Made by a program: the position numbers and the translations under genes
Source: Alphaproteobacteria bacterium
GTDB taxonomy: Bacteria; Pseudomonadota; Alphaproteobacteria; CACIAM-22H2
Length of the DNA stretch: 64,000 bases
NCBI GenBank assembly: GCA_016124335.1
Contig: WGNX01000010.1
Span: 1-64,000 of the forward strand
Reading direction: 5' to 3'
Shown: piece after piece, positions 26,033 through 35,234 of the stretch
Numbering within the stretch: position 1 is the first letter of the stretch
How the letters are laid out: each line of letters starts with the position of its first letter
Notes under the pieces: model-generated
What the model saw: only the letters and a program-made list of their open reading frames with translations
Told to the model about the DNA's origin: nothing
The model's database searches: none

Positions 26033-26797
26033 TCATGGCCGGCGGTCCGCCGCCCAGCCGGCGAAGTTCGCAAGCAGGCGCTGGCCCGCATTCTGGCTCT
26101 TCTCCGGATGGAACTGGGTCGCGAAGATGTTGGCGCTGCGCGCCACGGCAACGAACCGGCCGCCATACTCGCATGTGGCGACCTCCGAAGGTCCGCCCGT
26201 CGAAAGCGCGGCATAGCCGTGATCGAAGTAGAAACTGGTCCCCGGCGAAATCCCCTCGGCGAAGCCGTCGTCCCGGACCGGAACGATCTGGTTCCAGCCG
26301 ACATGCGGCAGCGGCGTGGCCCGCAGGCGCGCGACATCCATCTCGAGCCACCCGAGCCCGGCGTGGTGGCCGTGCTCGTCGGAGCTGCGGGCCATAATCT
26401 GCATCCCGAGACAGATCCCTAGCACCGGAACTCGCCGTTCTTCCACGGCGCGGCGCAACGGCGCCTCGAGACGGAGCCGGCGCAGATTGTCCATGGCCTT
26501 GGCAAACGCGCCGACGCCCGGAAGCACGAGTGCATGCGCGCCCGCGATCGCATCGGGATCGCGCGAGATGGTTGCCCTTACGCCGACACGCCGCAGCGCC
26601 GTCGCGATCGACAGCACGTTCCCGAGCTCGTAGTCGACGATCACGCACCGCTCCAGACGCGGACGATCGGCCTCGACCGGCGGAAGCTCGATCGGGGTCC
26701 AGGTCGATTTGCGCAGCTCGATCTGCGCCAGCGCATCGGTCCCGAACCACGACGCCTGGTCGATCCGACGCGCGAAATGGCCGGCGGCTTCCATCAT
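26033..26797 (-). CDS. HisH-like glutaminase subunit with N-terminal extension
   Basis: The protein has 254 residues. The class I glutamine amidotransferase triad is complete: GICLGMQ (Cys129) and FHPEKS (His230, Glu232), with PGVGAF as oxyanion strand. It should release ammonia for the sugar amidotransferases. HisH proteins normally begin at the block seen here as CVIVDYELGN (from residue 51), so about 50 extra residues precede it. The start at 26797 gives a 4-base ATGA overlap with amidotransferase copy 2; a more upstream ATG (26821) is possible. Confidence 0.85.
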   Translation of the reverse strand: MMEAAGHFARRIDQASWFGTDALAQIELRKSTWTPIELPPVEADRPRLERCVIVDYELGNVLSIATALRRVGVRATISRDPDAIAGAHALVLPGVGAFAKAMDNLRRLRLEAPLRRAVEERRVPVLGICLGMQIMARSSDEHGHHAGLGWLEMDVARLRATPLPHVGWNQIVPVRDDGFAEGISPGTSFYFDHGYAALSTGGPSEVATCEYGGRFVAVARSANIFATQFHPEKSQNAGQRLLANFAGWAADRRP

Positions 26798-27945
26798 GCC
26801 GGGGGATGTTTCAGACGCCATTCGCCGTTCCCCTCCTTGGTCCAGAGTTCCGGATTCCGGAAGCGCTCGACCGCCGCATCGAAATCGGCGCGCGATATGC
26901 CCAGATACGCGCAGAACCGGCGGATATAGTACTCGTCGCACTTTCCATCATACCGCCTGACGAGATCGAGCGCCTCTTCGCGCGTCATCAGGCTGTCGCG
27001 GATGCGCAGCGAGCAATCCTGACTGACAAGACCGAAGCCGAGCTTGAGGTACTTGAAGTACTGGTTGACGATCACGAAATCGTCGTCGAGCGCGGAGAAA
27101 TTGTAGATCGACCCCGTTCGCGCCGGATCGGCGTGCGGCCCGGTACGTGTCCGCAGGCCGTGCTCGATGGCGATCTTCGCGTTCACGAGATCGTGGAAAT
27201 CTTCCATGTAGTAGCCGAGAAATATCATCCGGCCGGCCCAGCGCGCGAGCGCGTCCGGCGTCGGATACTCGTACCAGTGGAGCTGCTTGCGCGCGATGCC
27301 GGCCGACAGATAGGGCGTCAGGTCGCCGCCACCGAGCGTGTGCATCGTCGTGAGCCGCTCCGCGTTTCCGTCGCGCGATTCGATGCCCGTCCCGAGACGC
27401 AGGTACGGGTTCTCGCCGTAGCAGACGAGCGGGATTCCCCAATCGATCGCGATCTTGACCACGCTTGAATAGAGGGCGAGCTCGCTGGGCCGCGCCCAGT
27501 TCCCCTGCTCAAGAAATGCCTTCTTCTGCGCATCGCGATAGATGCCGGGCGCGATGTTCACCGTGATCGTATCGAATCCGAGCGAAACGAGATTGGAAAG
27601 ATTGTACGCGCCGCGCGTCGTCATCTGGTGGGGTGGGTACGTGCAGCAGACGAGCAGCGGCGTGAGCCCGATCTCGCGCGCGAACAGCGCAAGCCGGGTG
27701 GAATCCTTGCCGCCGCTCACGCCGATGATCGAATCGTAGCCAGACCTCGCCCGCTCCCTCGACCACGCGACGATTCCGCGCAGTTCGGTGCGTCTGGCAT
27801 CCCAGTCCGCCGGCTTCATGTCGGCGAGCAGGGCACACGGCACGCAAAGCCCGCGGGCATCGAAGTTCTGCCCCGGCCGCGTGCTGGGCTCGAGGCACTT
27901 CGCGCAATAACGGATCGGATTGGGTCTAGATATGGAGGAATTCAT
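26794..27945 (-). CDS. N-acetyl-sugar amidotransferase, PseA/WbpG-like (copy 2)
   Basis: This 383-residue PP-loop amidotransferase has an intact ATP motif IGVSGGKDSTRLAL (74-87) and an N-terminal zinc knob (C14xxC17, C34xxC37). The conserved PPHQMTTRGAYNLSNL and CYGENPYLRLGTG follow. It should form an acetamidino group on a nonulosonate or its precursor. It is coupled to the HisH-like gene. The track ORF extends to 28344 through the upstream gene; the ATG at 27945 fits the conserved start and overlaps that gene by 20 bases. Confidence 0.88.
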   Translation of the reverse strand: MNSSISRPNPIRYCAKCLEPSTRPGQNFDARGLCVPCALLADMKPADWDARRTELRGIVAWSRERARSGYDSIIGVSGGKDSTRLALFAREIGLTPLLVCCTYPPHQMTTRGAYNLSNLVSLGFDTITVNIAPGIYRDAQKKAFLEQGNWARPSELALYSSVVKIAIDWGIPLVCYGENPYLRLGTGIESRDGNAERLTTMHTLGGGDLTPYLSAGIARKQLHWYEYPTPDALARWAGRMIFLGYYMEDFHDLVNAKIAIEHGLRTRTGPHADPARTGSIYNFSALDDDFVIVNQYFKYLKLGFGLVSQDCSLRIRDSLMTREEALDLVRRYDGKCDEYYIRRFCAYLGISRADFDAAVERFRNPELWTKEGNGEWRLKHPPA

Positions 27946-29566
27946 CGCACTCGGCCATTTTGAAGCGATGGTACAGATGGTCGCCGGAACCGATCCAGCG
28001 CCGCAGCGTCTCGAGCTCGCGGACGACGGCGGGGCGGTTCCCGGCAAGCTTGTCCGGGATACGGGCATAGATCTCTTCGCGTGCGACCGCGTTGTCGTCG
28101 TCGATCCGCCACGCTGCCTGCCAGGCCGGGTAACCCAGGCGCATCGCCTGGACGATGCTCGCGGCGCGCATCGAATCGTTCCGCTCGGCCTCCGTCTTAC
28201 CCGGCTCCATCCACCATCTCCGCCCGACCAGATCGAGATAGTCCGCGCGCGACCCTGCAAAGCGCACGAAGGAATGGCGGTGATACCAGCCCACGTCTGG
28301 CACCAGCACCGGCTTTCCCTTGATCGCGTATTCGATGCCGGCACTTCCGTAATAGGTGATCAGGCCGTCGGATGCGCGCATGATCCCTTCGCCGTCGATG
28401 CCGTATGGAAGCACGCCAATATTGGGTGCCGTCAAGCCTTTCAAGACATCGCCGATGAACAGGTCGTTGTACCAGCGGTCCGCCGGATGCCCGCGGACAA
28501 CGAAGTTGATCCCGTCCGCTCCGGCCGCACGCGTCAGCGTCGCGCTCACCCAGTCGACGAAGTCCCGGAACCGCAGATTTCCGAACAGATGCGGGAAATC
28601 GAACCACGTCGAGGCGAGGAAAGCCACGATCGGACGCGCGGGATCCCAGCCGAAGGTGCTGCATATCCGTTCGCGCGACCAGGTCTGCTTGTCGGATCCG
28701 AACGCGAGATTGCCGGCAAATTCGGTCGATCGGCCGGTCATCCTGTGATGGAGCGCGCGCTGGCCCAGGTCCGCCAGTCGGGATGCCCGTTCCGGAGGCA
28801 GGGCGGAAATGTCGTCAGGCTCGATCGCGTCGAAAAAGCCGTACATGTCGCTCTCGTTGCGGACATGCACGAAATGGAGATTCTCGAAGAACCCGTTCGG
28901 CAGGACGAACGGGACGCCGTGGCGAAGCAGCGCATGGGCGAGAGCGCCGTAGAAGTCGTTGCCGCTCTGCGCGTGGCTCAGGACGGCGAAGCCCGGGCGC
29001 AGATTCCGCACGAGCGCATCGGAATCGTGCGCGGCCGCCATCCATGCGGCCACATACCGCTCGCAGTCCGGATGTCCGAGATCGACGACGGCGTTGCGTT
29101 GCGTACGCAACAATCCGTCGTAGAGATCGAACGCGGGAATATCGAATGGCAGCTTCGCGCGGAAAAGCCCGTCGGCATCGCCGGCTTCGGCCAGCAGCTT
29201 GCGCGCCTGAGGGCGGAACGAATCGACCTGTGCGCTTGCAGCGACGGCCGGCAGGCGTTCCCGGATGCCGAGCCTGTCCAAGGTTCCCGACAGGGCCGGC
29301 CGGCTGAACCGTCCGTAGAGCGCGACGCGACGCATGTGCCCCAGACCCAGCGCCGCCGAGAGCAGGCCGTGGCGAAGCCAGAAGTTGGGATGCTGGTAGG
29401 CGACATCCATGAGCACCGGCCCCCGGACAACCGGCGGTCCCTGATCGGGAAGCGCCGCGATCGCGAGTTCGGCCGCACGGCGCGCCGGGAGATGGCGCAG
29501 GTCGCGCAGCATCGCCTGCGCTCGGCCCAGCTTCGAGAACACCAGGCGCTTGATCGCCGGGATCAT
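27926..29566 (-). CDS. Capsule/CDP-glycerol-transferase-like GT-B protein
   Basis: The protein has 546 residues. The C-terminal half has features of capsule-synthesis/glycerophosphotransferase-like GT-B enzymes: FVVRGHPADRWYNDLFIGDVL and ASDGLITYYGSAGIEYAIKGKPVLV, a nucleotide-sugar site. The N-terminal half is not recognised. It may transfer a CMP-activated nonulosonate or another sugar, but the donor cannot be told. It overlaps the next gene by 20 bases and the previous one by 4. Confidence 0.68.
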   Translation of the reverse strand: MIPAIKRLVFSKLGRAQAMLRDLRHLPARRAAELAIAALPDQGPPVVRGPVLMDVAYQHPNFWLRHGLLSAALGLGHMRRVALYGRFSRPALSGTLDRLGIRERLPAVAASAQVDSFRPQARKLLAEAGDADGLFRAKLPFDIPAFDLYDGLLRTQRNAVVDLGHPDCERYVAAWMAAAHDSDALVRNLRPGFAVLSHAQSGNDFYGALAHALLRHGVPFVLPNGFFENLHFVHVRNESDMYGFFDAIEPDDISALPPERASRLADLGQRALHHRMTGRSTEFAGNLAFGSDKQTWSRERICSTFGWDPARPIVAFLASTWFDFPHLFGNLRFRDFVDWVSATLTRAAGADGINFVVRGHPADRWYNDLFIGDVLKGLTAPNIGVLPYGIDGEGIMRASDGLITYYGSAGIEYAIKGKPVLVPDVGWYHRHSFVRFAGSRADYLDLVGRRWWMEPGKTEAERNDSMRAASIVQAMRLGYPAWQAAWRIDDDNAVAREEIYARIPDKLAGNRPAVVRELETLRRWIGSGDHLYHRFKMAECDEFLHI

Positions 29567-30477
29567 TTCACGTCGTCCGGACGGTATGCGGATCGGCCGA
29601 GAACCCGCGCTTCGTCAAGAATCGCTTCGGAGAGGCTTACGATGACGTCGGCCCCCAGCAGCGCCTCGACCGAAGTCCCGGCATCGCTTTCCAGCATGCC
29701 GATGCGTGACGCATGCGCGCCCGCGTACTTGCCGGCTGGATCGCGGGGATGCGGGCGAACGACAAGCCACAGGTCCGGATCGCCGCGCGCATCGAGCTTC
29801 GCGGACAAGGCGCGCAGGGCCTCGACCTCATCTTCCTTTCCGATCTCGCGGAGCCCGCGGAGCTCCTGGCGGACGACGCCGGCATAGAGCCACACGCTCG
29901 CCTCTGGATCGATGCCCCAGCGCGCGCGCATCGACGCGCGCAGCGCCGCGGGGTCGCGCGGCCGGGTGGCAAGCGCATACAGATGCAGGTTCGCGATGAC
30001 CGGAACCCGGTCGCGGGAAACGCCGGCATTGACGATCTCATCGCGGGCGACGTCGCCGAGCGCGAAAACGAGATCCGGCGCGATCGGCCCCAGTTCGTCC
30101 TTCAGGCGGATTCCGAGATTAATGTTGTTGTCGCAGAAGGCGGCGCTCGGCACGCCGAGTTCGCGCGCGCGACGCCAGAGCGGACGCGGGATCGGATCAT
30201 CGACGTCGTCGAGACCGGTAACCAGACCCGCGGCGGCCGGCAGCGCCCGGAAGACATCCGCGGGATCGCGCGGCATTGCGCCGGCCTTGGTCCAGGCCAT
30301 ATGCGCGGGGCCACTGGCATAGATGTCGAATGCCGGCGTCTCCGGCCCGACCAGACCGAAGAGCGCGCGTGCCGGTCCGAGATCGTCGCACGGCTGACGC
30401 CCCGCAAGCGCGGCACATGCGGCGATCGTCATGTTCGCCGAGCCCGGATCCCGGGCGTATGCGATGATCCGCTTCAA
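29563..30477 (-). CDS. Unrecognised protein, GT-B-like C-terminal half
   Basis: The protein has 304 residues. The start MKRIIAYARDPGSANMTIAACAAL and the central GVPSAAFCDNNINLGIRLKDEL are distinctive, but I do not know the family. The end, LVVRPHPRDPAGKY followed by GTSVEALLGADVIVSLSEAILDEARVLG, resembles the donor half of GT-B transferases and sugar epimerases. The short length suggests a trimmed GT-B fold or a 2-epimerase/hydrolase-like enzyme. It is coupled by 4-base overlaps on both sides. Confidence 0.55.
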   Translation of the reverse strand: MKRIIAYARDPGSANMTIAACAALAGRQPCDDLGPARALFGLVGPETPAFDIYASGPAHMAWTKAGAMPRDPADVFRALPAAAGLVTGLDDVDDPIPRPLWRRARELGVPSAAFCDNNINLGIRLKDELGPIAPDLVFALGDVARDEIVNAGVSRDRVPVIANLHLYALATRPRDPAALRASMRARWGIDPEASVWLYAGVVRQELRGLREIGKEDEVEALRALSAKLDARGDPDLWLVVRPHPRDPAGKYAGAHASRIGMLESDAGTSVEALLGADVIVSLSEAILDEARVLGRSAYRPDDVK

Positions 30478-31802
30478 GTCCCGTTGCGCTTTTCATGGGC
30501 CCGCAGCTCGGGCAGCATCGACCAGACCTTGGCGAAGACGTCGGCCACGTCGTCGAGATCGGCGCGGGACATGCCCGGGCGCATCAGTTCGTGCGTGATC
30601 AGGCCTTCGAAATGCGCGCGCTCCGCTTCCGGGCACGATCCCAGCGTATAGTCGGGATTGCCCGCATAATGCGGGCACTTGAACGGGCACTGGACCGTCC
30701 CGTAACCGATCATCTGCTGGTACATAGGCTGCAGGTACAGCGGCTTGACGTAGCCTTGGCCGAGAAGCGGACCTTCGTCTTCGCGAAGGGTCGTGTGCGG
30801 CAGCTCCGCCTTGAGCGCACGCACGACGAGATCGCGGGAAACGCCCGTCACCTTCCTGTCGTACGACAGGGCGTGAATGTAATAGGCGTGCGAGGCGCCC
30901 GGTCCCACTGCCGGCATCGCAAGGCCGGGCAACCCGGCCAGACGGCCTTCGAGATACCTGACGTTTTCCTGCCGCCGCTCGACGAGGTCCTTGCTCTTCG
31001 CGAGCTGGATGCGGCCGATCGCGGACTCGATCTCGCCGAGCCGGAAATTGAAGCCGATCATGTTCACCAGATCGGTCGTGCCCTTGCCCGCAACCACAGC
31101 CTCGGCATGGTTGCGGATCAGGGCGATGCGGTCGGCGAAGCGCTCGTCGTTTGTCGTGACGACGCCGCCTTCACCGGTATGGACGTGCTTGTGGTAGTTG
31201 AGGCTGAAGATCCCCATATGCGCGAGCGTTCCGACCTTCCGGCCGCGATAGGTGCCGGAGGGCGACTGGGCGCAGTCCTCGATGACCACGAGCCCGCGTT
31301 CGCGCGCGAGTTCCATGATCGGATCCATGTCCGCGACCTGCCCGAAGATATGGACGACGACTATGGCGCGGGTGCGCGGCGTCAGGCGCGCCCTGATCGT
31401 TTCAGCGGAGAGGCAGTAGTTCTTCGGATCGATGTCGGCGAAAATCGGTACCGCGTTGAAGATCAGCGCGGCGGCGGCCGACGCGCTCATCGTGTAGGGA
31501 GAAACGATCACCTCGTCGCCGGGCCCCACGCCGGCGGCCCCGACTGCCGCATAGAGCCCGCTGGTCGCCGAATTGACGCTAAGCGCGAACTTTGCGTCGT
31601 ATGCTGCGGCCCATTCCGATTCGAATGCCTTGACCTCCGGGCCGCCCCAGAAGTCCGGGTGCCAGGTGCCGAGGAACTTCGACAGCACGCCGGTCTCGAC
31701 GACGCGCTTTGCCGCCTCGGCTTCTTCGGAACTCATGACCCGGTAGGCCGGAAACGGCTGCGAGCGCAGCTTTTTGCCGCCGAGGAGCGCTAGTTCGGAC
31801 AT
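30474..31802 (-). CDS. DegT/DnrJ/EryC1/StrS sugar aminotransferase
   Basis: This 442-residue PLP enzyme puts an amino group on a nucleotide-linked keto-sugar. The PLP lysine lies in SLNYHKHVHTGEGGVV; DCAQSPSGTYRG supplies the Asp that pairs with the pyridine nitrogen. The C-terminal region includes PMYQQMIGYGTVQCPFKCPHY, a cysteine-containing loop longer than usual for the family. It is adjacent to a Gfo/Idh oxidoreductase that could make its 3-keto substrate, as in the WlbA/WlbC-type pairs. It is distinct from PseC. Confidence 0.9.
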   Translation of the reverse strand: MSELALLGGKKLRSQPFPAYRVMSSEEAEAAKRVVETGVLSKFLGTWHPDFWGGPEVKAFESEWAAAYDAKFALSVNSATSGLYAAVGAAGVGPGDEVIVSPYTMSASAAAALIFNAVPIFADIDPKNYCLSAETIRARLTPRTRAIVVVHIFGQVADMDPIMELARERGLVVIEDCAQSPSGTYRGRKVGTLAHMGIFSLNYHKHVHTGEGGVVTTNDERFADRIALIRNHAEAVVAGKGTTDLVNMIGFNFRLGEIESAIGRIQLAKSKDLVERRQENVRYLEGRLAGLPGLAMPAVGPGASHAYYIHALSYDRKVTGVSRDLVVRALKAELPHTTLREDEGPLLGQGYVKPLYLQPMYQQMIGYGTVQCPFKCPHYAGNPDYTLGSCPEAERAHFEGLITHELMRPGMSRADLDDVADVFAKVWSMLPELRAHEKRNGT

Positions 31803-32789
31803 TCAGTGTTCCTTCCCGACTGAGTCGCGCAAGGTGGAGCAGACCTGCAGCGTTTCGAGTGCCGTTTCTCCGTCGCAGGCGAGCGCTTCGCCATGGCGGA
31901 CATGCGCGATGAGGTTGTCGATCGCCCAGCCCATGGATTCAGGCTGGCGCACCGGCATCTCCACACCCGTATCGGGGCGGAAATGGCCTGCAAATCCCGG
32001 CGTCGGCGCGATCGGCCGCACGGTGATTCGTCCCGCACCTTCGCGCAACTCCACGACAGCGCGCTCGAAGACGAGGGTGACTTCGAAAAGATCGTAGAGG
32101 CCGTGATCGGTCGCGAACAGATGGATGGGTGCGCCGCCCGAGGCCTCGAGGACCGCATCGAGCGTCGGATCGGTCGCCCAAGGGCCGGCGAAGCGTGCGC
32201 TCGCGCCAACCGGCCGGATCGGACCAAGCATTAGGCGCAGAAGGTCGATCATATGGCTGCCGTTGTGCATCAGACCCTTGCCGTAAAAGGCCGTGGCACG
32301 GCAGGGCGCGCCGAATTCGCCGGACGCGATGCGCGAGGCGACATTCCGCACGCTCGGATCCCATCGGCGCAGATACGCGACGGCCAGCGCGCGCCCGGCC
32401 GCGCGATAGCGCGTTACGACCCGCGCGGCGTCGCCGGCATCGATCGCGAGAGGCTTTTCCGCAAGGACGGCGCGGACGGGTACGTCGAGCAGCGCTTCCA
32501 GATCCGCCGCGTGGCGGTCGTCGGGCGTGCAGAGCGATGCAACGTCGAATGCCAGGCCGGATGCGCGCAGATCCGCGATTCCTTCAAAGGCGTGCGCCAC
32601 ATTCCAGCGCGATGCGAAGGCCTTGCGCCGTTCCGGATCCGGCTCGACGCAGGCGAGCAGGCGCACGTCGCCCCGCGCCGCATATGCGCCCGCATGCGTG
32701 CGCGGCGGCATTCCTTCGCTGGCCTTGTCGTAGCCGCCGGCGATCCGGCCACATCCCAGGATCAGGGCATCGATCAACGCTTGACCCAT
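31803..32789 (-). CDS. Gfo/Idh/MocA-family sugar oxidoreductase
   Basis: This 328-residue NAD(P)-dependent enzyme begins LIDALILGCGRIAGGYD (Rossmann) and has AVLAEKPLAIDAGDA (EKP motif, catalytic lysine). The C-terminal half carries GKGLMHNGSHMIDLLRLMLG, with the substrate His. It probably oxidises a sugar hydroxyl for the downstream aminotransferase, which starts directly at its end. The start at 32789 overlaps the cytidylyltransferase gene by 16 bases. Confidence 0.88.
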   Translation of the reverse strand: MGQALIDALILGCGRIAGGYDKASEGMPPRTHAGAYAARGDVRLLACVEPDPERRKAFASRWNVAHAFEGIADLRASGLAFDVASLCTPDDRHAADLEALLDVPVRAVLAEKPLAIDAGDAARVVTRYRAAGRALAVAYLRRWDPSVRNVASRIASGEFGAPCRATAFYGKGLMHNGSHMIDLLRLMLGPIRPVGASARFAGPWATDPTLDAVLEASGGAPIHLFATDHGLYDLFEVTLVFERAVVELREGAGRITVRPIAPTPGFAGHFRPDTGVEMPVRQPESMGWAIDNLIAHVRHGEALACDGETALETLQVCSTLRDSVGKEH

Positions 32790-33511
32790 CGATGCTGGAT
32801 ATCGGCGTTTATCGCGACCCAGTCCGGATTCCTGTCGAGGAGTGCCAGCATGTCGTCCAGTCCGAAATCGGGCCGGACGGGATAGAGCGCCTCGAATATG
32901 CGACGGATGAGATCCAGGTCCTCCGGCGTATCGAGGGTCAGGCGCTGTTTCGGGCGATGGCGGCTGGCGGGCGCCGGCACGTGGCGCAGTGAATAGATCT
33001 CGGGATGCCTGTAGATATAGAGACTGACGTGCTCGCGATCTTCGGGGTCGGAAGTGCGCCGCGCCACGTCGGCAAGCACCGCAGTCGAGAAAACCTGCGT
33101 GTCCATGCCGATCGGGAAGCAGCGCTTGAGGATGTTCGAGCAATAGTCGACCGGCGATGCGCGATAGGCATCGATCACATCGTCGATGAGGACGGGGTCG
33201 ATGAGCGGGCAATCCCCTGTCGTCTCGATGATGGTCCGGACGCCGAACGCCTGCGCCGCACCAAGAACCCGCGAAAGCACGTCGTTCTCGCTGCCGCGGT
33301 GGCATCCGATCCCGAGTTCGGCCGCGAGCGCGACAAGCACGTCGTCTGTCGCGTTCGTAGTGGTGCACAGGATGATGCCGTCGGCGCCGCGCACCCGGCG
33401 CAGGCGCTCGACCATCATCGACAGGGCGGGCTTCCCCAGAATCGGCGCGATGACCTTCCCCGGCAGCCGGGTCGAGGTCATTCGGGCCTGGATCGTGATC
33501 GCCGTCTGCAT
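32774..33511 (-). CDS. SpsF-like cytidylyltransferase, possible CMP-pseudaminate synthetase
   Basis: This 245-residue cytidylyltransferase of the SpsF type begins AITIQARMTSTRLPGKVIAPI. It has ETTGDCPLIDPVLIDDVIDAY and LTLDTPEDLDLIRRIFEAL. It should activate a sugar acid with CTP. Lying downstream of pseI and the Pse-associated methylase, it is a good candidate for PseF. A second, NeuA-like synthetase is encoded at 42271-42990, so the assignment is not certain. The track start is a GTG; the ATG at 33511 leaves a 4-base gap from the previous gene. Confidence 0.82.
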   Translation of the reverse strand: MQTAITIQARMTSTRLPGKVIAPILGKPALSMMVERLRRVRGADGIILCTTTNATDDVLVALAAELGIGCHRGSENDVLSRVLGAAQAFGVRTIIETTGDCPLIDPVLIDDVIDAYRASPVDYCSNILKRCFPIGMDTQVFSTAVLADVARRTSDPEDREHVSLYIYRHPEIYSLRHVPAPASRHRPKQRLTLDTPEDLDLIRRIFEALYPVRPDFGLDDMLALLDRNPDWVAINADIQHRWVKR

Positions 33512-33515
33512 CGGA

Positions 33516-34175
33516 TCAGGCACCCGGCTTTTCGAAGAGCCACCAGTTCATGCTGTCGGCACCGCCGGCCCGTCGCCAGAAGAAGCCGTAGTCGCGCAGC
33601 ACGAGCTGCGGACACGTGTCCATCCACAGGCTGCCGAAATCCCGCAGGAACAGCGCGCCGGAGTGGCCCCGATACGGAATCTCCCGCGGCAGGTCCGAGA
33701 AATACTCAACGCAGGCGATATAGCGGCGCGCGACCCGGTGCATCTCCCGGCACACGGCCACGTGATCGTCGAGATGGATGTGGATCATCACGCCCGACGT
33801 GAACACGAGGTCGGCTGCACCGTCGGCGAACGGGATCGCGGCGCCATGCCCAATCTTCGCGTCGGCCGCATCGACGACTCCGTCGTCAATCAGCCGCTTG
33901 ACCGCCCCGTCGTTCGGCTCGACCGCAAGCAGCCGCGCATCGGTCAGCGAGCGCAACGCACGAAGATTGAGCCCGAGATTTGCGCCGACCTCGAGGATCG
34001 AATCGGCCGGCCGGGTCGCGAGACCGGACAGGATCTTCGCCCACTGGCCGCGGAGCATGCGCAGGATCGCCTCTTGCGGCGCGTTGCGCTCGCGATAGGC
34101 GTTGCCGAATTCGCCGCGCCAGAGATCGAGGCGGTTTTCGGCGGTTTCAAGATTCTTGAGTGCCATCGGATTCAT
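33516..34175 (-). CDS. Pseudaminic-acid-cluster-associated methyltransferase
   Basis: The protein has 219 residues. LDLWRGEFGNAYRERNAP near the start and DSILEVGANLGLNLRAL (SAM loop, about 58-74) fit the methylase family often found beside pse genes. VFTSGVMIHIHLDDHV follows. It may methylate pseudaminate or a precursor; the position is unknown. It starts 6 bases after pseI. Confidence 0.85.
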   Translation of the reverse strand: MNPMALKNLETAENRLDLWRGEFGNAYRERNAPQEAILRMLRGQWAKILSGLATRPADSILEVGANLGLNLRALRSLTDARLLAVEPNDGAVKRLIDDGVVDAADAKIGHGAAIPFADGAADLVFTSGVMIHIHLDDHVAVCREMHRVARRYIACVEYFSDLPREIPYRGHSGALFLRDFGSLWMDTCPQLVLRDYGFFWRRAGGADSMNWWLFEKPGA

Positions 34176-34181
34176 TCCCTT

Positions 34182-35234
34182 CTATTCGATATCTCGCCAA
34201 TCGAGCGGCGTCCCGCGGCACAAACTGTTCCGGGCGCGGCGTCCGAGCACGCGCGGCAGATACTTAGGCGGCATCCCGTAACCCGGCCGGATCGATCGCA
34301 CGTTCGTTTCGGTCAGGACATCGCCGGCTGCGACGTCCGCGACGACGTAGAGCGACCGCCGGAAGATCGCGTTGCCCGCTTCCGAACTCGTCCGCTCGAA
34401 ATCGATCCGCCCGACGGCGGCGGCGGCGATCCGGCAATCGTCGACGAGGCGGCGCAGCTCGTCTGGTTCGAGCGAGAAAGCCGAATCGGGGCCGCCGTCG
34501 GCGCGCCGCAGCGTCACGTGCTTTTCGATCGCGACCGCGCCGAGCGCCACGCTTGCAGATGCGACGACGGTGCCGAGCGTGTGATCGGACAGGCCCACGG
34601 GCACGCCGAATGTCGAGGCCAGGTGCGGAATCGCGGCGAGGTTCATCTCGTCGGCCGGCGCGGGATAGGCGCTGATGCAATGGAGCAGGACCAGCTGCGA
34701 ACCGCCGGCTGACCGGAAAGCCGCGACGGCCTCCTCGATCTCGCCCAGCGAAGCAAGGCCGGTTGAAAGGATCGTCGGCTTTCCGGTGCGGGCGACCTTC
34801 GCGATCAGCGGAAGGTCGATCGCCTCGAACGAAGCGATCTTGTAGGCCGGCGCGCCGAGCGATTCGAGGAAGTCGACGGCCGTCGGATCAAACGGCGTGC
34901 TGAAGACCGTGATGCCGAGTTCGCGGCCACGCGCGAACAGGGCTGGATGCCAGTCCCAGGGCGTATGCGCCCAGTCATAGAGCTCGTATAGCCGCTTTCC
35001 GTCCCACAAGCCGCCGGAAACGCGGAACTCGGGCGCATCGTGATCGATCGTGATCGTGTCGGCGGTATAGGTCTGCAGCTTGACCGCGTCAGCGCCAGCC
35101 TGCTTGGCCGCATCGAGGATCGCCAGCGCGCGGCTGATATCCCCGTTGTGATTGCCAGAGAGTTCGGCAATCACATAAGGCAGCTGGCCGACACCGATAT
35201 TGCGGCCGTCGATCGCGACCGTTCCTTGGCTCAT
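34182..35234 (-). CDS. pseI: Pseudaminic acid synthase
   Basis: This 350-residue NeuB-family enzyme condenses 6-deoxy-AltdiNAc-type sugar with phosphoenolpyruvate to give pseudaminic acid. The NeuB barrel spans about 1-280 ([64 protein letters not shown]). A C-terminal SAF domain covers about 290-350 ([20 protein letters not shown]). [11 protein letters not shown] is the usual PseI rather than NeuB/LegI wording. It overlaps the formyltransferase gene by 4 bases. Confidence 0.95.
   Translation of the reverse strand: MSQGTVAIDGRNIGVGQLPYVIAELSGNHNGDISRALAILDAAKQAGADAVKLQTYTADTITIDHDAPEFRVSGGLWDGKRLYELYDWAHTPWDWHPALFARGRELGITVFSTPFDPTAVDFLESLGAPAYKIASFEAIDLPLIAKVARTGKPTILSTGLASLGEIEEAVAAFRSAGGSQLVLLHCISAYPAPADEMNLAAIPHLASTFGVPVGLSDHTLGTVVASASVALGAVAIEKHVTLRRADGGPDSAFSLEPDELRRLVDDCRIAAAAVGRIDFERTSSEAGNAIFRRSLYVVADVAAGDVLTETNVRSIRPGYGMPPKYLPRVLGRRARNSLCRGTPLDWRDIE

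Noticed and set aside
27920-29887. 655-aa + strand ORF
   Set aside because: It is antisense to the 27926-29566 gene, which has good protein features; no domain was seen in this one.
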